Shown here: one piece after another, positions 1 to 9,468 of the stretch
Layout of the letters: the number at the start of each line of letters is the position of its first letter
Numbering within the stretch: position 1 is the first letter of the stretch
Source of the DNA: Madurella fahalii
Taxonomy: Eukaryota > Ascomycota > Sordariomycetes > Sordariales
Direction: 5' to 3'
Assembly: GCA_029876055.1 (NCBI GenBank)
Contig: CM056874.1
Coordinates: 4,464,001 to 4,528,000, forward strand
DNA: 64,000 bases
Position numbers and translations under genes: made by a program
Notes under the pieces: model-generated
Databases searched by the model: none
What the model saw: the letters and a program-made list of their open reading frames with translations, nothing else
What the model was told of the DNA's origin: nothing

Positions 1-49
1 CTAGGAGAATAATTGTCCGATCACAAGCTGCTAATTAGTTGCTCGACAG

Positions 50-253
50 AACGAGTTCCTCAAAGATCATCTCCAGCCAGAGATCATACCTGCCCTGCTG
101 GAACAAGGGGTGGTTAAGCCGAATCCGCAGAGGGTCATCGAGGGCAAGACGCTGCTTGAGCGAGCAGAGAATGCCCTAAGCGTGCTCAGAAATCAGGCTC
201 AGTCTGGAGAGAAGCTTGTGTGGAGGGTGGCGGACGATGAGGACTCAAATTGA
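50..253 (+). CDS. 3' terminal exon of a zinc-type (MDR) alcohol dehydrogenase/enoyl reductase-like protein (partial)
   Basis: Only the last exon lies in the window; the rest is upstream of base 1. A CTAATTAG branch-like site and a GACAG acceptor at 44-49 precede an open frame of 67 codons that ends with TGA at 251-253. The peptide contains IPALLEQGVVKPN followed by RVIEGKTLLERAENALSVL, the usual end of fungal medium-chain dehydrogenase/reductases related to trans-acting enoyl reductases and zinc-binding alcohol dehydrogenases. There this segment forms the last helices of the catalytic domain. The NADPH-binding and active-site parts are not visible, so the substrate cannot be given. The family call rests on this C-terminal signature only. 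Confidence 0.6.
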   Translation, partial: NEFLKDHLQPEIIPALLEQGVVKPNPQRVIEGKTLLERAENALSVLRNQAQSGEKLVWRVADDEDSN

Positions 254-884
254 TGCAAAGAGCGGTAGTGTTAGTGTACATCATGGAAAAGCGTTCCTGG
301 GTGGTTCGGTAATTGTAATTCGCCCCATGTTACTCCCGGAATGAGACGAGCCGAACGTATGTGATTGGTGGCACATTTGCGCCTCGCTGTAAGCGCGCCA
401 TTCTCCCGCCTGCTATTTGATGGGCAGCAGTAAAGTTGGTAATTATCATCGGGTTGAATGAATGGCGGATGCAGTGTTTTATTCCCAGGGAGGCCATTCA
501 ATTGCGGAGACGCGGATGTGAAGCGATTGGCCGGTTGCCGCATTCGGTCCAGTAAAACACCCTTTCCAGGTCAACCTCCTATGCCTGTTGGCCAAACCGG
601 GACGTAGGTGGCCTTCTCCGTAATTCTAAGGAGTTGGGTATGCTTGGACAAATAGGCCAAGAACCGGCCGTCCCACCAATTCGGACCGCTTCTGGGTTAA
701 CTGACCATCTCCCCAAGGACATGCACCCGTTTCCACAAATCAGGGGTGTATCGTTGGACGGCAAATGTCTCCAGCAGCACCTCCTCTGACGAGATAAAGT
801 CTCCGACGACCTAGTTGTTTGGCTGATTCGCGAGTCTCGGTACTTCCGAGTCAAGGTTCGATCAGTTGCGGCCAGGTTCCCAAG
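254..884. other. Intergenic region before the galactanase
   Basis: This stretch holds the 3' flank of the dehydrogenase and the promoter of the GH53 gene. Open frames on the minus strand here are short and lack splice or family signals. I see no RNA gene or repeat. Confidence 0.5.
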
Positions 885-1993
885 ATGATTCTGTCAAAGC
901 TGCCGGTTATTCTGCTCGGCTGTTCAGCCGCCAATGCCGCCCTCACTTACAAAGGCGTGGACTGGTCCTCGGTGATCGTCGAGGAGAGGGCCGGTGTCCA
1001 GTACAAAAATACAAACGGTCAGGCGCAGCCGCTGGAGAGGATTTTCGCCGAGAATGGTGTCAATACGGTCCGGCAACGCGTCTGGGTCAACCCCAGAGAT
1101 GGTAACTACAACCTGGACTACAACATCGCGCTCGCGAAGAGAGCAAAGGCTGCCGGCTTGGGCGTATACATCGACTTCCACTACAGCGACACCTGGGCGG
1201 ATCCCGCCCATCAGACAATCCCCTCCGGGTGGCCGACTGATATCGAGAACCTGTCCTGGAAGCTGTACAACTACACGCTGGACGCTTCAAATCGTTTCCA
1301 GGATGAAGGCATCCAGCCGACAATAATGTCCATCGGGAACGAAATCACGCCCGGCTTGCTGTGGCCCACGGGGCGGACCAACAACTGGGGCAACATCGCA
1401 CGTCTGCTGCGCTCGGCTGCGTGGGGGATCAAGGATTCGAGGCTCAACCCGAAGCCCAAGATCATGATCCATCTAGACAACGGGTGGTAAGAAGCGGGTC
1501 CGTTGAGCCTTGGTGAGGAGACGAGCTAAGAAACGGATACAGGAACTGGGGAACCCAGAACAACTGGTACACCAATGTCTTGAGGCAAGGAACTTTCGAA
1601 CTGTCCGACTTTGACATGATGGGCGTCTCATTTTACCCCTTCTACTCGGCTTCTGCGAGCCTAGACTCGTTAAAGACGAGCCTGAACAACATGGTCAACA
1701 ACTGGGGCAAGGAGGTCGCCGTCGTCGAAACCAATTGGCCTACGTCGTGCCCCAATCCGAGATACAGCTTCCCCTCTGACGTCCGGAACATCCCCTTCTC
1801 GGTCGCCGGACAAGTGACGTATGTCACCCAAGTGGCCAACGTGGTGTCGTCTGTAAGCAAGGGTGTCGGACTGTTCTACTGGGAGCCCGCATGGGTTCAC
1901 AACGCAGGCTTGGGCTCGTCGTGCGCTGACAACACTATGTTCGCTTATTCGGGCCAGGCCCACTCGAGCTTGTCGGTGTTTCAACGCATTTAG
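885..1993 (+). CDS. Secreted arabinogalactan endo-beta-1,4-galactanase, GH53
   Basis: Two exons, 885-1486 and 1543-1993, encode 350 residues; the 56-base intron has GTAAGA and ACAG ends and splits a Trp codon. The protein starts with a hydrophobic signal peptide (residues 1-18, ending SAANA) followed by LTYKGVDWSS, the usual mature start of fungal GH53 enzymes. The acid/base Glu is in GNEIT (E153) and the nucleophile in VVETNWP (E263). Their 110-residue spacing fits the family. The enzyme hydrolyses internal beta-1,4-galactosyl bonds of type I arabinogalactan in pectin and acts outside the cell. The length is typical of single-domain fungal GH53. The first ATG of the open frame was chosen because the signal peptide follows it directly; the upstream part of the frame starts at a non-ATG codon. 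Confidence 0.95.
1487..1542 (+). other. Intron of the GH53 gene
   Basis: The donor GTAAGA and the acceptor ATACAG are seen directly. Removing the 56 bases joins TG with G to restore a Trp codon and continues the conserved galactanase reading frame. Confidence 0.9.
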
Positions 1994-2552
1994 AGACAGC
2001 CTAGTTCGAGATAGCCTGAAATGAAACAATGCAGTAACTGCTTCAGAGTGGTGTCGATAGAAACATAAACGAGGTAGTCCTGACAAAGAACTTGGTTCCC
2101 CGGCTTGAAACTTTCCAAAATCGCAGAAAATTATATTGTAAAAGATCGACGGTGTGCGTCCGAGTAAAACCAGTATTAGATCCCTCTTCGGACCGACGGA
2201 AATCGGCATGCAGATGCCATGTTTGTTGACTTCTCATCGCAAACTTGAGTTCGGGGAAGCTGGTTGAAACCAGCAAACCTTCGTATGTGCTTAGCTAATC
2301 TGTCAGCCACAGCAGAGCCACAACAGAGCCCGGGGCACGCCAATCACACCACGGCGGGGTTTAGGAGGGCACATAACCCTACGAAATTTTGTGAGTGGAG
2401 CCCCCGACCAAGCGACCCAACCATCCACTGCGAAGTCTGCGAAACCGCCCGCAGTCAAATCCACCCCATCATCGCGACAACTCGAATTTCGCTCTTCGAT
2501 ACGCAGCACTATCGAACAGAGCGAAATCGTGATCACCGACTACACCGCAAAT
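1994..2552. other. Intergenic region and promoter of rps15
   Basis: This holds the 3' flank of the galactanase and the 5' flank of the ribosomal protein gene. It contains the element AACCCTACG at 2373-2381, a telobox-like motif of the kind often seen upstream of ribosomal protein genes in fungi (inference). No other gene is supported. Confidence 0.45.
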
Positions 2553-3407
2553 ATGGCTGACGAATACGTATGTCTCTCACCCCGCCGATTTCACGCTTCT
2601 CAGTCGCCTCGGCCTACTCTCGGCGAACGCCCATTCTCGAGAACACGCATGCTCTCTCAGCTGTGGGGGGAACAATTCAGCTAATCGCGGGAATTGCAGA
2701 ATGCCGAGGAGGCCGCTGAGCTGAAGAAGAAGAGAGCCTTCCGCAAGTTCTCCTACCGGGGTATCGACCTCGATGCGTAGGTGCCCCCTCCCATTTCCCC
2801 AAACGCCATCAGCAATCAAGCAGGACGACGATGCTTTCGACATTTGGCATCGGCCGCAGGAGGAAGAGGAGGAGAAGGATGTGCGGCGGCGAGGGGGCCG
2901 GGTCGAATTGCCTATTCTTCATCTCGATCACAAGACAACACGCTGACACGGACCGTCTGCACACAGTCTCCTCGACCTCGGCTCCGATGAGCTCCGCGAT
3001 GTCGTCCACGCCCGTGCGCGTAGAAAGATCAACCGGGGTCTTAAGCGCCGCCCCATGGGCCTGATCAAGAAGCTGCGCAAGGCCAAGCAAGAGGCCAAGC
3101 CCAACGAGAAGCCCGAGCTCGTCAAGACGCACCTCCGCGACATGATTGTCGTCCCGGAGATGATTGGCAGCGTCATCGGCATCTACTCCGGCAAGGAGTT
3201 CAACCAGGTGGAGATCAAGCCTGAGATGGTTGGCCACTACCTTGGCGAGTTCTCGATTTCATAGTAGGTTGCCCCCCCCCGGTTTCGACCGAAATCATCC
3301 GTGACCCGGCGAAAGTAGATAACTAACAACCTCACAGCAAGCCCGTCAAGCACGGTAGGCCAGGTATCGGTGCCACGCACTCTTCTCGTTTCATTCCTCT
3401 GAAGTAA
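2553..3407 (+). CDS. rps15: 40S ribosomal protein S15 (uS19)
   Basis: Four exons, 2553-2567, 2700-2776, 2967-3263 and 3338-3407, give 152 residues, the usual length in Neurospora-type fungi. The first exon is only five codons (MADEY), a common layout for fungal ribosomal protein genes. Recognisable blocks are FRKFSYRGIDLD, RRPMGLIKKLRKAK, HLRDMIVVPEMIGSVIGIYSGKEF and the C-terminal GHYLGEFSISYKPVKHGRPG with THSSRFIPLK. The protein sits in the head of the small ribosomal subunit and its basic tail approaches the decoding site. All introns have canonical ends; the third has a perfect ACTAAC branch site at 3321-3326. The gene converges with the SET gene downstream. Confidence 0.96.
2568..2699 (+). 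other. rps15 intron 1
   Basis: It begins GTATGT right after the fifth codon and ends TTGCAG before AATGCC. The 132-base length and position are typical of the leader introns of fungal ribosomal protein genes. Confidence 0.85.
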
Positions 3408-3993
3408 GGGCTGTGGGATATGGGTGGTTCTTGCATTCAGTCAATCATGGTTTCGGCGAAACGGGACACGGTTCAGCTCACGGGGCATATGATCATGTCG
3501 CAATGCCCGCTATCTTGGAGGGATATAACGAGATAGTACAAAAGAGCAATTCGAGTGCTGCATTCCGGGGCCAAGCAAAGACGAGGAATAACGCAATGAC
3601 TTGGGTTCCATGTGAGACCGTTTACCGCTGTTGAGGGACACTCGACTACCATGTAGTTTCAATCCGTTACTGCTTGATAGTCCAATACCAGCATTTGAAT
3701 AACCATGACTCCGCGATCCTCTATTCCAGCGACTTAGACTGACTATGCGTCAGCATTCAAGCAACTCAATCCCAAATACACCCAACTTGTTCGCACCAAA
3801 ACGATCCCCCAGCCTGAGAAACGTGCCTCAACAGATCCAGCCAGTCACCTCGCGAGCAAGGAAGAACCCAACCAAAAAGAAAGGAAAAAAAAAAAAAAAA
3901 CCGGCACTTCAACCGACCACGTCGTCTTTATCACCGCCCCTTGCCGTAGCCCACCCAATCCTTGATGGCCCCCCAGCACCGACGCACCGCCCT
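3408..3993. other. Convergent 3' flanks of rps15 and the SET gene
   Basis: Two convergent genes end here. There is an A-rich run around 3880-3900. No additional gene is supported; the plus-strand frame running through this region into the SET gene is an antisense shadow. Confidence 0.5.
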
Positions 3994-5102
3994 TCACAGC
4001 ACGCGGCACCGGTAGGCCATGCTGCCCAGGCCGAGCAGGCCGGCGTCGCGGCACGTGTCGCACTCGCAGGCGAAGCCCTTGTTATCGCGCTTGCCGTAGT
4101 CCCAGGTAAGCTGCTCGCCGGCGCGGATGGCGCGGCGCGCCTGGACGAGGATGTGGCGGGGCCGGACGAAGTGGGCGAGGCCCGAGGGGCCGATGCGCCA
4201 GGTGCAGTTGGGGCCGTCGGCCGGCGGGGCGGCGGGAGCGCTGGGTTTGAGCCGGCCGGGCCGCGGCGAGACCGCCGGGGTGCAGCAGTGGTTGATCAGC
4301 GAGCCGAGCAGGTAGATGCACGCGTTGCGCGTCGTCGTCGTGCTGCTGCTGCTGCTGGCGTTACTCCTACTGCCGCCCGTGGTGGCGGAGGCGGAAGAGG
4401 AGGAGGAAGATGAGGAGTTGGTGGTAGTCTGGGGGACGGCAAAGGCGTAGTGCTTGAAAAAGTCTAGACAGGCCTCGCGGGCGTCGGCCTCGGACGGGTT
4501 CGCCACGACGGGCAGACGGGCCGTGTACGACTCGTACTGTTCCTTCGTGATGGTCGAGCCGGCGAAACGGCCGTGGACGAGGTTCCTCCCCATCGCGGCG
4601 GGGGACGCCAGCACGGCGGCGGCGTTGTCGAAAGGTGCCGGGGCGATGCCGTTGCGGGCCACGAGCGACGGGAAGGCGCAGGCGACCACGTCCCGGGTAG
4701 CGGGGTCGCGGGTGACTATGCGGTAAGCGCGGACTTGGCTCCGCATCAGGTTCTCGTCGGCCGAGAACTTCTCGTTGAACAGGGCCGTCATCATGGGTGC
4801 CTCGTGGAAGATGAACTCGTCCTTGGCAAAGTCCCGCGCGGCGAAGAGGCCGTAGCCGATGGTCGGGCTAACGAAGCCAACTTGCACGGCGGGAGCATCT
4901 TGCGGAGCGCTGCTCAGGACGCTTGGGGGAGGCTGGAGGCTGGCAGGTTAGCAAGACTGCGAGGTGACGCCGAGGGGCGGTATAGCCGGAGCAATTGAGG
5001 CGCCAATTGCCCGGAGAATAGTAAAAGCACTGGGTTACATGCCTTCCCGTGCTTCGCAGCGTCAAAGACTTCGTTCGTAGGCGTTTTCGAAGCGCTCGCC
5101 AT
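3994..5102 (-). CDS. SET-domain protein, putative lysine methyltransferase
   Basis: Two exons, 5102-5039 and 4898-3994, give 322 residues. The N-terminal SET block reads GYGLFAARDF, the central motif is SLINHCCTPAV, and the C-terminal motif is GEQLTWDYGKRD, followed by a post-SET-like cysteine cluster CECDTC. These are the SAM- and substrate-binding parts of SET methyltransferases that act on histones or other proteins; the substrate cannot be told. The usual NHSCxPN core is altered to NHCCTPA, so the loss of the canonical Asn is worth noting. The domain is interrupted by a serine-rich low-complexity insert encoded around 4320-4420. The intron (140 bases, GTAACC to GCAAG) uses a less common AAG acceptor, so the join giving GKAYAPAVQVG is likely but not certain. 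Confidence 0.8.
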
Positions 5103-5410
5103 CAAGGAGATGTCAGCTGAGCTCTCTGACGTTGGGCGGCAATCGGATCGAAGCTGATTCGCGCATGGACCCTGGATTCACCGTGCGGGAAAGACGTGAA
5201 CTGGAGAGGGACAGAGACCCAAACATAAACCGGGCGCCGTCGCAGGGCGGCAATGGAAAGAACACAGCGCTATGTATAGGAAAAAGCGGAAAGGAAAGGA
5301 CGTTGGGTTGCAGATGCGATTGCCTCGGCGTCTAAGAGTATGTACAGGGTACGGTACATGTGCCACCAACGAGCGGGTTTTTGACAACTCAGAAGTCCAG
5401 CCGCAGCGGT
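5103..5410. other. Intergenic, promoter of the SET gene
   Basis: This is a 308-base gap between two minus-strand genes. I see no open frame with gene-like features and no repeats. Confidence 0.5.
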
Positions 5411-6384
5411 CTACTGCTGGGGAGCCGCGGCGGCCAGTTTCTTGGCCTTCCGCTCCTCGTCTTCGAGATGCTGCTTTTGGTAGTGGGCAATGACCTTGTC
5501 AATGTTCACATAGTGTCCTGCCGGGATGTTGAACGGCGATCCGTGTCCGAAGACTCTGTGTCACGTGGTCAGCTTCCATTACACCAATCGAGGCCGGTCC
5601 GAGGCGGCGAGTCATGACGCTATGTCTAAGAGGTTGCCCATCTGGAATGCGACCCATCGAGACCTTCTCCATGGGATTCGGGGATTGCTCCGTGAGGAGT
5701 TGAAGCGTTCAACGAAGGAGGGAACTCAATTCGGGCGGCCCTGCAGAGGAAGGACAAAATGGCCCTCCTCTGTCCCGCCAGTCCCGATGCCACCCATTGA
5801 GCACTTAATTCCCTCTAATTCCAGGATGCACAGTTCCACCCAGACAGAATCCGGGCTCGTTCGCACTATTCCAACAGGGGTATGGCAAAAGGAGTTAGGA
5901 AGTCACGTACTCGGGATATGTCAGCTCAAAATGTCTGCCTCGCTCGGCGCCGTAAAAGAGATGCTTGTCGTGAGCAGCCTGCTCGATCGCTGCCGTCATG
6001 AGGTGGTTCCGTGTCTCCCAGTCCTTTCCATATTCTCTTTCCATCTTCTGGAACCACTTGTGCATGGTCGAGAGCTCGCCGTTCTGGCCAGGGCGGGAAA
6101 TCGAGTAGACGAGCATCGAGCCTACAACCACGGCGGAGGTGATATAGAAGGCGGTCTGCCCCAGCTTGAGTTAGCGCATAACTCCGTCTCCTCATACAGG
6201 AATCCTCAAGCAGCAATTGCTAAAGACTGTCGAAACCTACACCTAGCGATTCCTCGACATTGTGGGCGGGCTCGTGGTGGCCACCGTGGCTCGAGGCGTA
6301 CGATCTTGTGTTCCGGACGCCGGCTGGCCGAGCCTGCCGGGCTTGCCGGGCAATCTGCGCCGCTCTCTGTCTGAGTGCCGACAT
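5411..6384 (-). CDS. nuo17.8: NADH:ubiquinone oxidoreductase 17.8 kDa subunit (complex I accessory), mitochondrial
   Basis: Three exons, 6384-6241, 6155-5911 and 5555-5411, encode 177 residues. The N-terminus is rich in Arg, Ala and Gln without acidic residues (MSALRQRAAQIARQARQ), as expected for a mitochondrial presequence. One hydrophobic segment (FYITSAVVVGSMLVYSI) is followed by the family block WETRNHLMTAAIEQAAHDKHLF, and near the end NIPAGHYVNIDKVIAHYQKQ. This matches the fungal 17.8 kDa accessory subunit of complex I, a single-pass inner-membrane subunit without a known catalytic role. The start is the ATG just before the presequence; the frame upstream opens only at a TTG. The second intron is long (355 bases). 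The gene is divergent from SIL1. Confidence 0.8.
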
Positions 6385-7068
6385 GGCTGTAGTCGCTGCT
6401 GGCGCAATCGCGGTCAATTGACGGCAGCTGGGTGCGATGATTTATTGAGGTTGAGGGGCCGCCTCCTTCCTCGGCGAGACCGAACTGATTCCCTCCTGGA
6501 AATGATTGCGATGGGACGGCGACCAAGGGGGGGTGCTCGAGGCGAGAGACGGTGCTGTGTTGGGTTCCCCAGAGACAAAGCCGCTAGGGATCGGTGCGTT
6601 GGTGAGCTATTTGCCAATGAGCTTGCGTTCGCGATGCTCACATCCCGGAGAGCTTGGCAGACACCAATGCTATCAGCACGTGACTTGCCAGTGCCTTTGT
6701 CGCTGGCATTTGTGGCGTCTGGCCCGGACAAGCGCGATGGAGCGCTTAGCGGCACAAGAGCCAATCACCAGATGCCCAGTTAACTAACTTCACAACCTGT
6801 GACAGTCCGACTTGAAAGGAGGCAAAGTTAACTGAGCGGTCAATCTGTCCTTTCTTTTAGTTTCTGTCCTTGAGTCATTTCTGAAATTCGTACAATATCT
6901 CGATAAAAGGACATGGTGTTTTTGCTCGAAGGGCTCTAGATATTTAATGAATTGACCGTCGGCCTGTTGCATCATCTCGGCTCACACACTCAGTCTCAAG
7001 GGTTTAGCACGCTTGAGCTCTTTCCCACTTCAACTTCACGAAAAGGCGTTGCAGACAGGCCAATAAAA
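6385..7068. promoter_or_regulatory. Divergent promoter region of the complex I subunit and SIL1
   Basis: A 684-base region lies between two divergently transcribed start codons. It contains no supported gene. A CT-rich stretch near 6847-6865 may be a core promoter pyrimidine tract for SIL1, but this is inference. Confidence 0.4.
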
Positions 7069-8457
7069 ATGGTCAGGCACCGGTTAAAGATGCTACCTCT
7101 TAATTTGCTGGCTCTTATCGGTCTGATGGCCTGGAGCGCATCAGCATCGTCATCATCACCCGCTGCCGGTGAATCCACACCATCGCCGTCACCATCAGCC
7201 GAGGTCGAACTCATATGCCACACCGACAACCCGGCAGAATGCTATCCCAAAGTCTTTCAAGCAACCGATGAGTTCCAAATAGTCCACGACGACCAGGACC
7301 TCCCGCACGGCCTCCATGTCCGTCTCAACATCAACACCGGCCAAAAAGAAGCCAAGATCAACGTCCCCGACGAGGACAACCCAGCACTAGAAGGCCTGCC
7401 CGTGGATTCATCCGTCGTGATCGTCGAGCGCGATGAGAGCACGGCAGAAGACGACGACCAAATCAGGATCCCCGCCAACGCCCCCGCCTACGACCCGGCA
7501 GGCAAGATCAAGAAGCCCGCCTCAAGCGACTCAGACGAGGGCAGCGCCTTCTACAAGTCCCTCACCATCCTCAAAAAGGGACTCGACGTGGACGCAGCGC
7601 TCGAGATGCTCGAGGACATCTCCCACGACATCTACTACGGCCTCAAGATCGCCGAGGACTACGACACGGTGCGGGAGCTGTTCTGCCTCTCCACATCGGC
7701 CCCGTCCTCCTCGTCCTCCTCCTCCGCCTCCTCCGCCTCCTCCGCCTCCTCAGAAAAGGAACAAGGAGGGGAGAAGCGGGCGCGCCTCGCCGCGCTGACG
7801 CTCGCGTCCACCGTGCAGAACAACCCCAAGGCGCTCGCCGAAATCACCCGCCACTGGCCCGCCCTGTCCGAGCACACCTGCCCCGCGTCCGAGTCCCAAG
7901 ACCCCCTGGGACTGGCCGCCTTCCGCCTAGTGGGCCGATCGTCCGCGTCGACGGCCCCCTCGCCGTCGCTCATCAAGAACCGCATCGCCTCGCTCTCGGG
8001 CCTCCTCAAATCGCCGCTCATCCGCTCGCACTTCCTCTCCGCCCACGGGCCCTCCCACCTCCTCCAGGTCCTCACCGGGCCCGCGACACAACAGCAGCAA
8101 GAAGAAGGAGGAGAGGAATGGGCCCCTGCCCAGCGCACAGCCGCCTTTCTGCTCATCGACAACTTCCTGGACCAGGACATGGGCGCCACGCTGGGCGAGT
8201 GGCCCATCACCCCGCAAGCGTCAGACAAGCAGTGCGCTGCTGCTGCGGCGGCGGCGGCGGCGGCGGCGGCGGGCCAGGAGGAAGGGGAGGAAGTGGCGGT
8301 GGTGGCGGTAGAGAAGTGCTGGGATTGGCACGTCAAGGGGTTGTCGGAGCGGTTCAAGAAGGACAAGGAGCATTGGAGCCACGAGCTGCGGAAGAAGTTG
8401 GGGGAGCAGAGGAAGGCGAATCTGGCAAGGAAAGGGAAAGGGAAGGAGGAGTTGTGA
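7069..8457 (+). CDS. SIL1: SIL1, nucleotide exchange factor for the ER Hsp70 BiP/Kar2
   Basis: An intronless gene encoding 462 residues. A signal peptide (hydrophobic LPLNLLALIGLMAWSASA) is followed by a Ser/Pro-rich linker and the fungal SIL1 signature ECYPKVFQATDEFQIVHDD with LPHGLHVRLNINTGQKEAKI. The rest is an Armadillo-like helical region. The protein ends KEEL, close to the HDEL/KDEL retrieval signal, which fits a luminal ER protein. SIL1 releases ADP from BiP and so supports translocation and folding. Low-complexity inserts are a Ser/Ala tract near 7705-7750 and an uninterrupted alanine run near 8235-8270. The start is the ATG at 7069; the upstream frame opens at TTG. A second in-frame ATG seven codons later would also leave a signal peptide. 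Confidence 0.92.
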   Translation: MVRHRLKMLPLNLLALIGLMAWSASASSSSPAAGESTPSPSPSAEVELICHTDNPAECYPKVFQATDEFQIVHDDQDLPHGLHVRLNINTGQKEAKINVPDEDNPALEGLPVDSSVVIVERDESTAEDDDQIRIPANAPAYDPAGKIKKPASSDSDEGSAFYKSLTILKKGLDVDAALEMLEDISHDIYYGLKIAEDYDTVRELFCLSTSAPSSSSSSSASSASSASSEKEQGGEKRARLAALTLASTVQNNPKALAEITRHWPALSEHTCPASESQDPLGLAAFRLVGRSSASTAPSPSLIKNRIASLSGLLKSPLIRSHFLSAHGPSHLLQVLTGPATQQQQEEGGEEWAPAQRTAAFLLIDNFLDQDMGATLGEWPITPQASDKQCAAAAAAAAAAAAGQEEGEEVAVVAVEKCWDWHVKGLSERFKKDKEHWSHELRKKLGEQRKANLARKGKGKEEL

Positions 8458-8565
8458 GTATACCCCGGCTAGAAGGGATGTGGTAATCGGAGGCTTGTGG
8501 TCTATATGTTGGGGGTGATCCGATTGTATTGTGTGTGTATGTATTTGAGAGCTCGAAGGTGTACC

Positions 8566-8571
8566 AATAAA
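8566..8571 (+). terminator. Possible polyadenylation signal of SIL1
   Basis: An AATAAA hexamer lies about 110 bases after the SIL1 stop codon. Fungal polyadenylation signals are loose, so this is only suggestive. Confidence 0.35.
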
Positions 8572-8785
8572 TGTTCCGCATATTACCTACCTTTGAAAAC
8601 GTATCAGTGCCAGCACCCCAGGACCCTAGTGAGGTGAACTTCCCGATGACCTTCGCTGTGAGACCGCCACTACGCTGTTAGTTCCCGCCTCGGGAAAAAT
8701 AGCAAAGATGGCTCGGGCTTCCACGGTTCGGCAGGGTCCGCGAGAGATTCCTGCCCGCAGCAGAGGGGAAAAGACACGGGCAAAA

Positions 8786-8825
8786 CAAAGCAGAGCAGAG
8801 CAGAGCAAAGCTAAACAAAGCAAAG
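8786..8825. repeat. Eight-unit pentamer repeat (CARAG-type)
   Basis: Eight tandem five-base units of CAAAG, CAGAG and one CTAAA follow each other without gaps. The array lies in a non-coding convergent intergenic region. Confidence 0.85.
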
Positions 8826-9468
8826 CACGCATGGTTCAGAAGAAAATGGCGAGCAGATAGCACGCGGGAAATCGTGTGCCATGCTGGTCACACTTGTGTG
8901 ACAACTAGCGGCAAGGCAAGCCGGGCAAGGGCAGGCGCAGCAAACAGTCGTTCAGTGACAGCGGATAAAACGAGAAGAGAAATCGTGTCATTGCCCAGGT
9001 ACCACACCAATGTCTTGCACCAATCTACCTCTGCGTAGCATGAACGCCCACTGAGGACATCCCTCCAGCCCGAGGCTTCCGGCCACGCGACTACCGTAGC
9101 CATGGAGACCTTCAAACCACTCCACAACAACAGCAGACAGAAATGAACACGCACACGCAGAACGACACTTGCGGTCGCACTGCTAATCTATTTCCCAGAA
9201 AGCTTATGAGCCGCCCTTGACACTGTCAAGGCACCCCAACGCCCTAGGGTATAACCGTAACCGAAAGTGGTATCAGAAAACAATGCGACTTAAATGACTG
9301 GTTTGGTATCGAAGAAACACAGCGCTTCTTTCTCAATGCGTCCCTTCGGAAACTTGTCGGCATTAGGCGGTCGATCCAGCCTTCATACTGAAGACTGAAC
9401 CTGCCAATTCAAACCGAAAGACATGGGCGGTGTTGCCGGCGATGGCAGCGCGGTCCAGGCCTAGAATA

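Larger units (their letters stand above)
8458..9468. other. Convergent intergenic region
   Basis: The 3' flanks of SIL1 and the NUFIP-like gene lie here. A 40-base pentamer repeat is the only notable structure. No gene is supported. Confidence 0.5.

Noticed and set aside
3745..4413. 222-codon plus-strand frame
   Set aside because: It is antisense to the SET gene; its Ala/Arg-rich sequence mirrors the Ser-rich and GC-rich codons of that gene.
5526..6374. 282-codon plus-strand frame
   Set aside because: It runs antisense through the exons and introns of the complex I subunit gene, whose minus-strand model is well supported.
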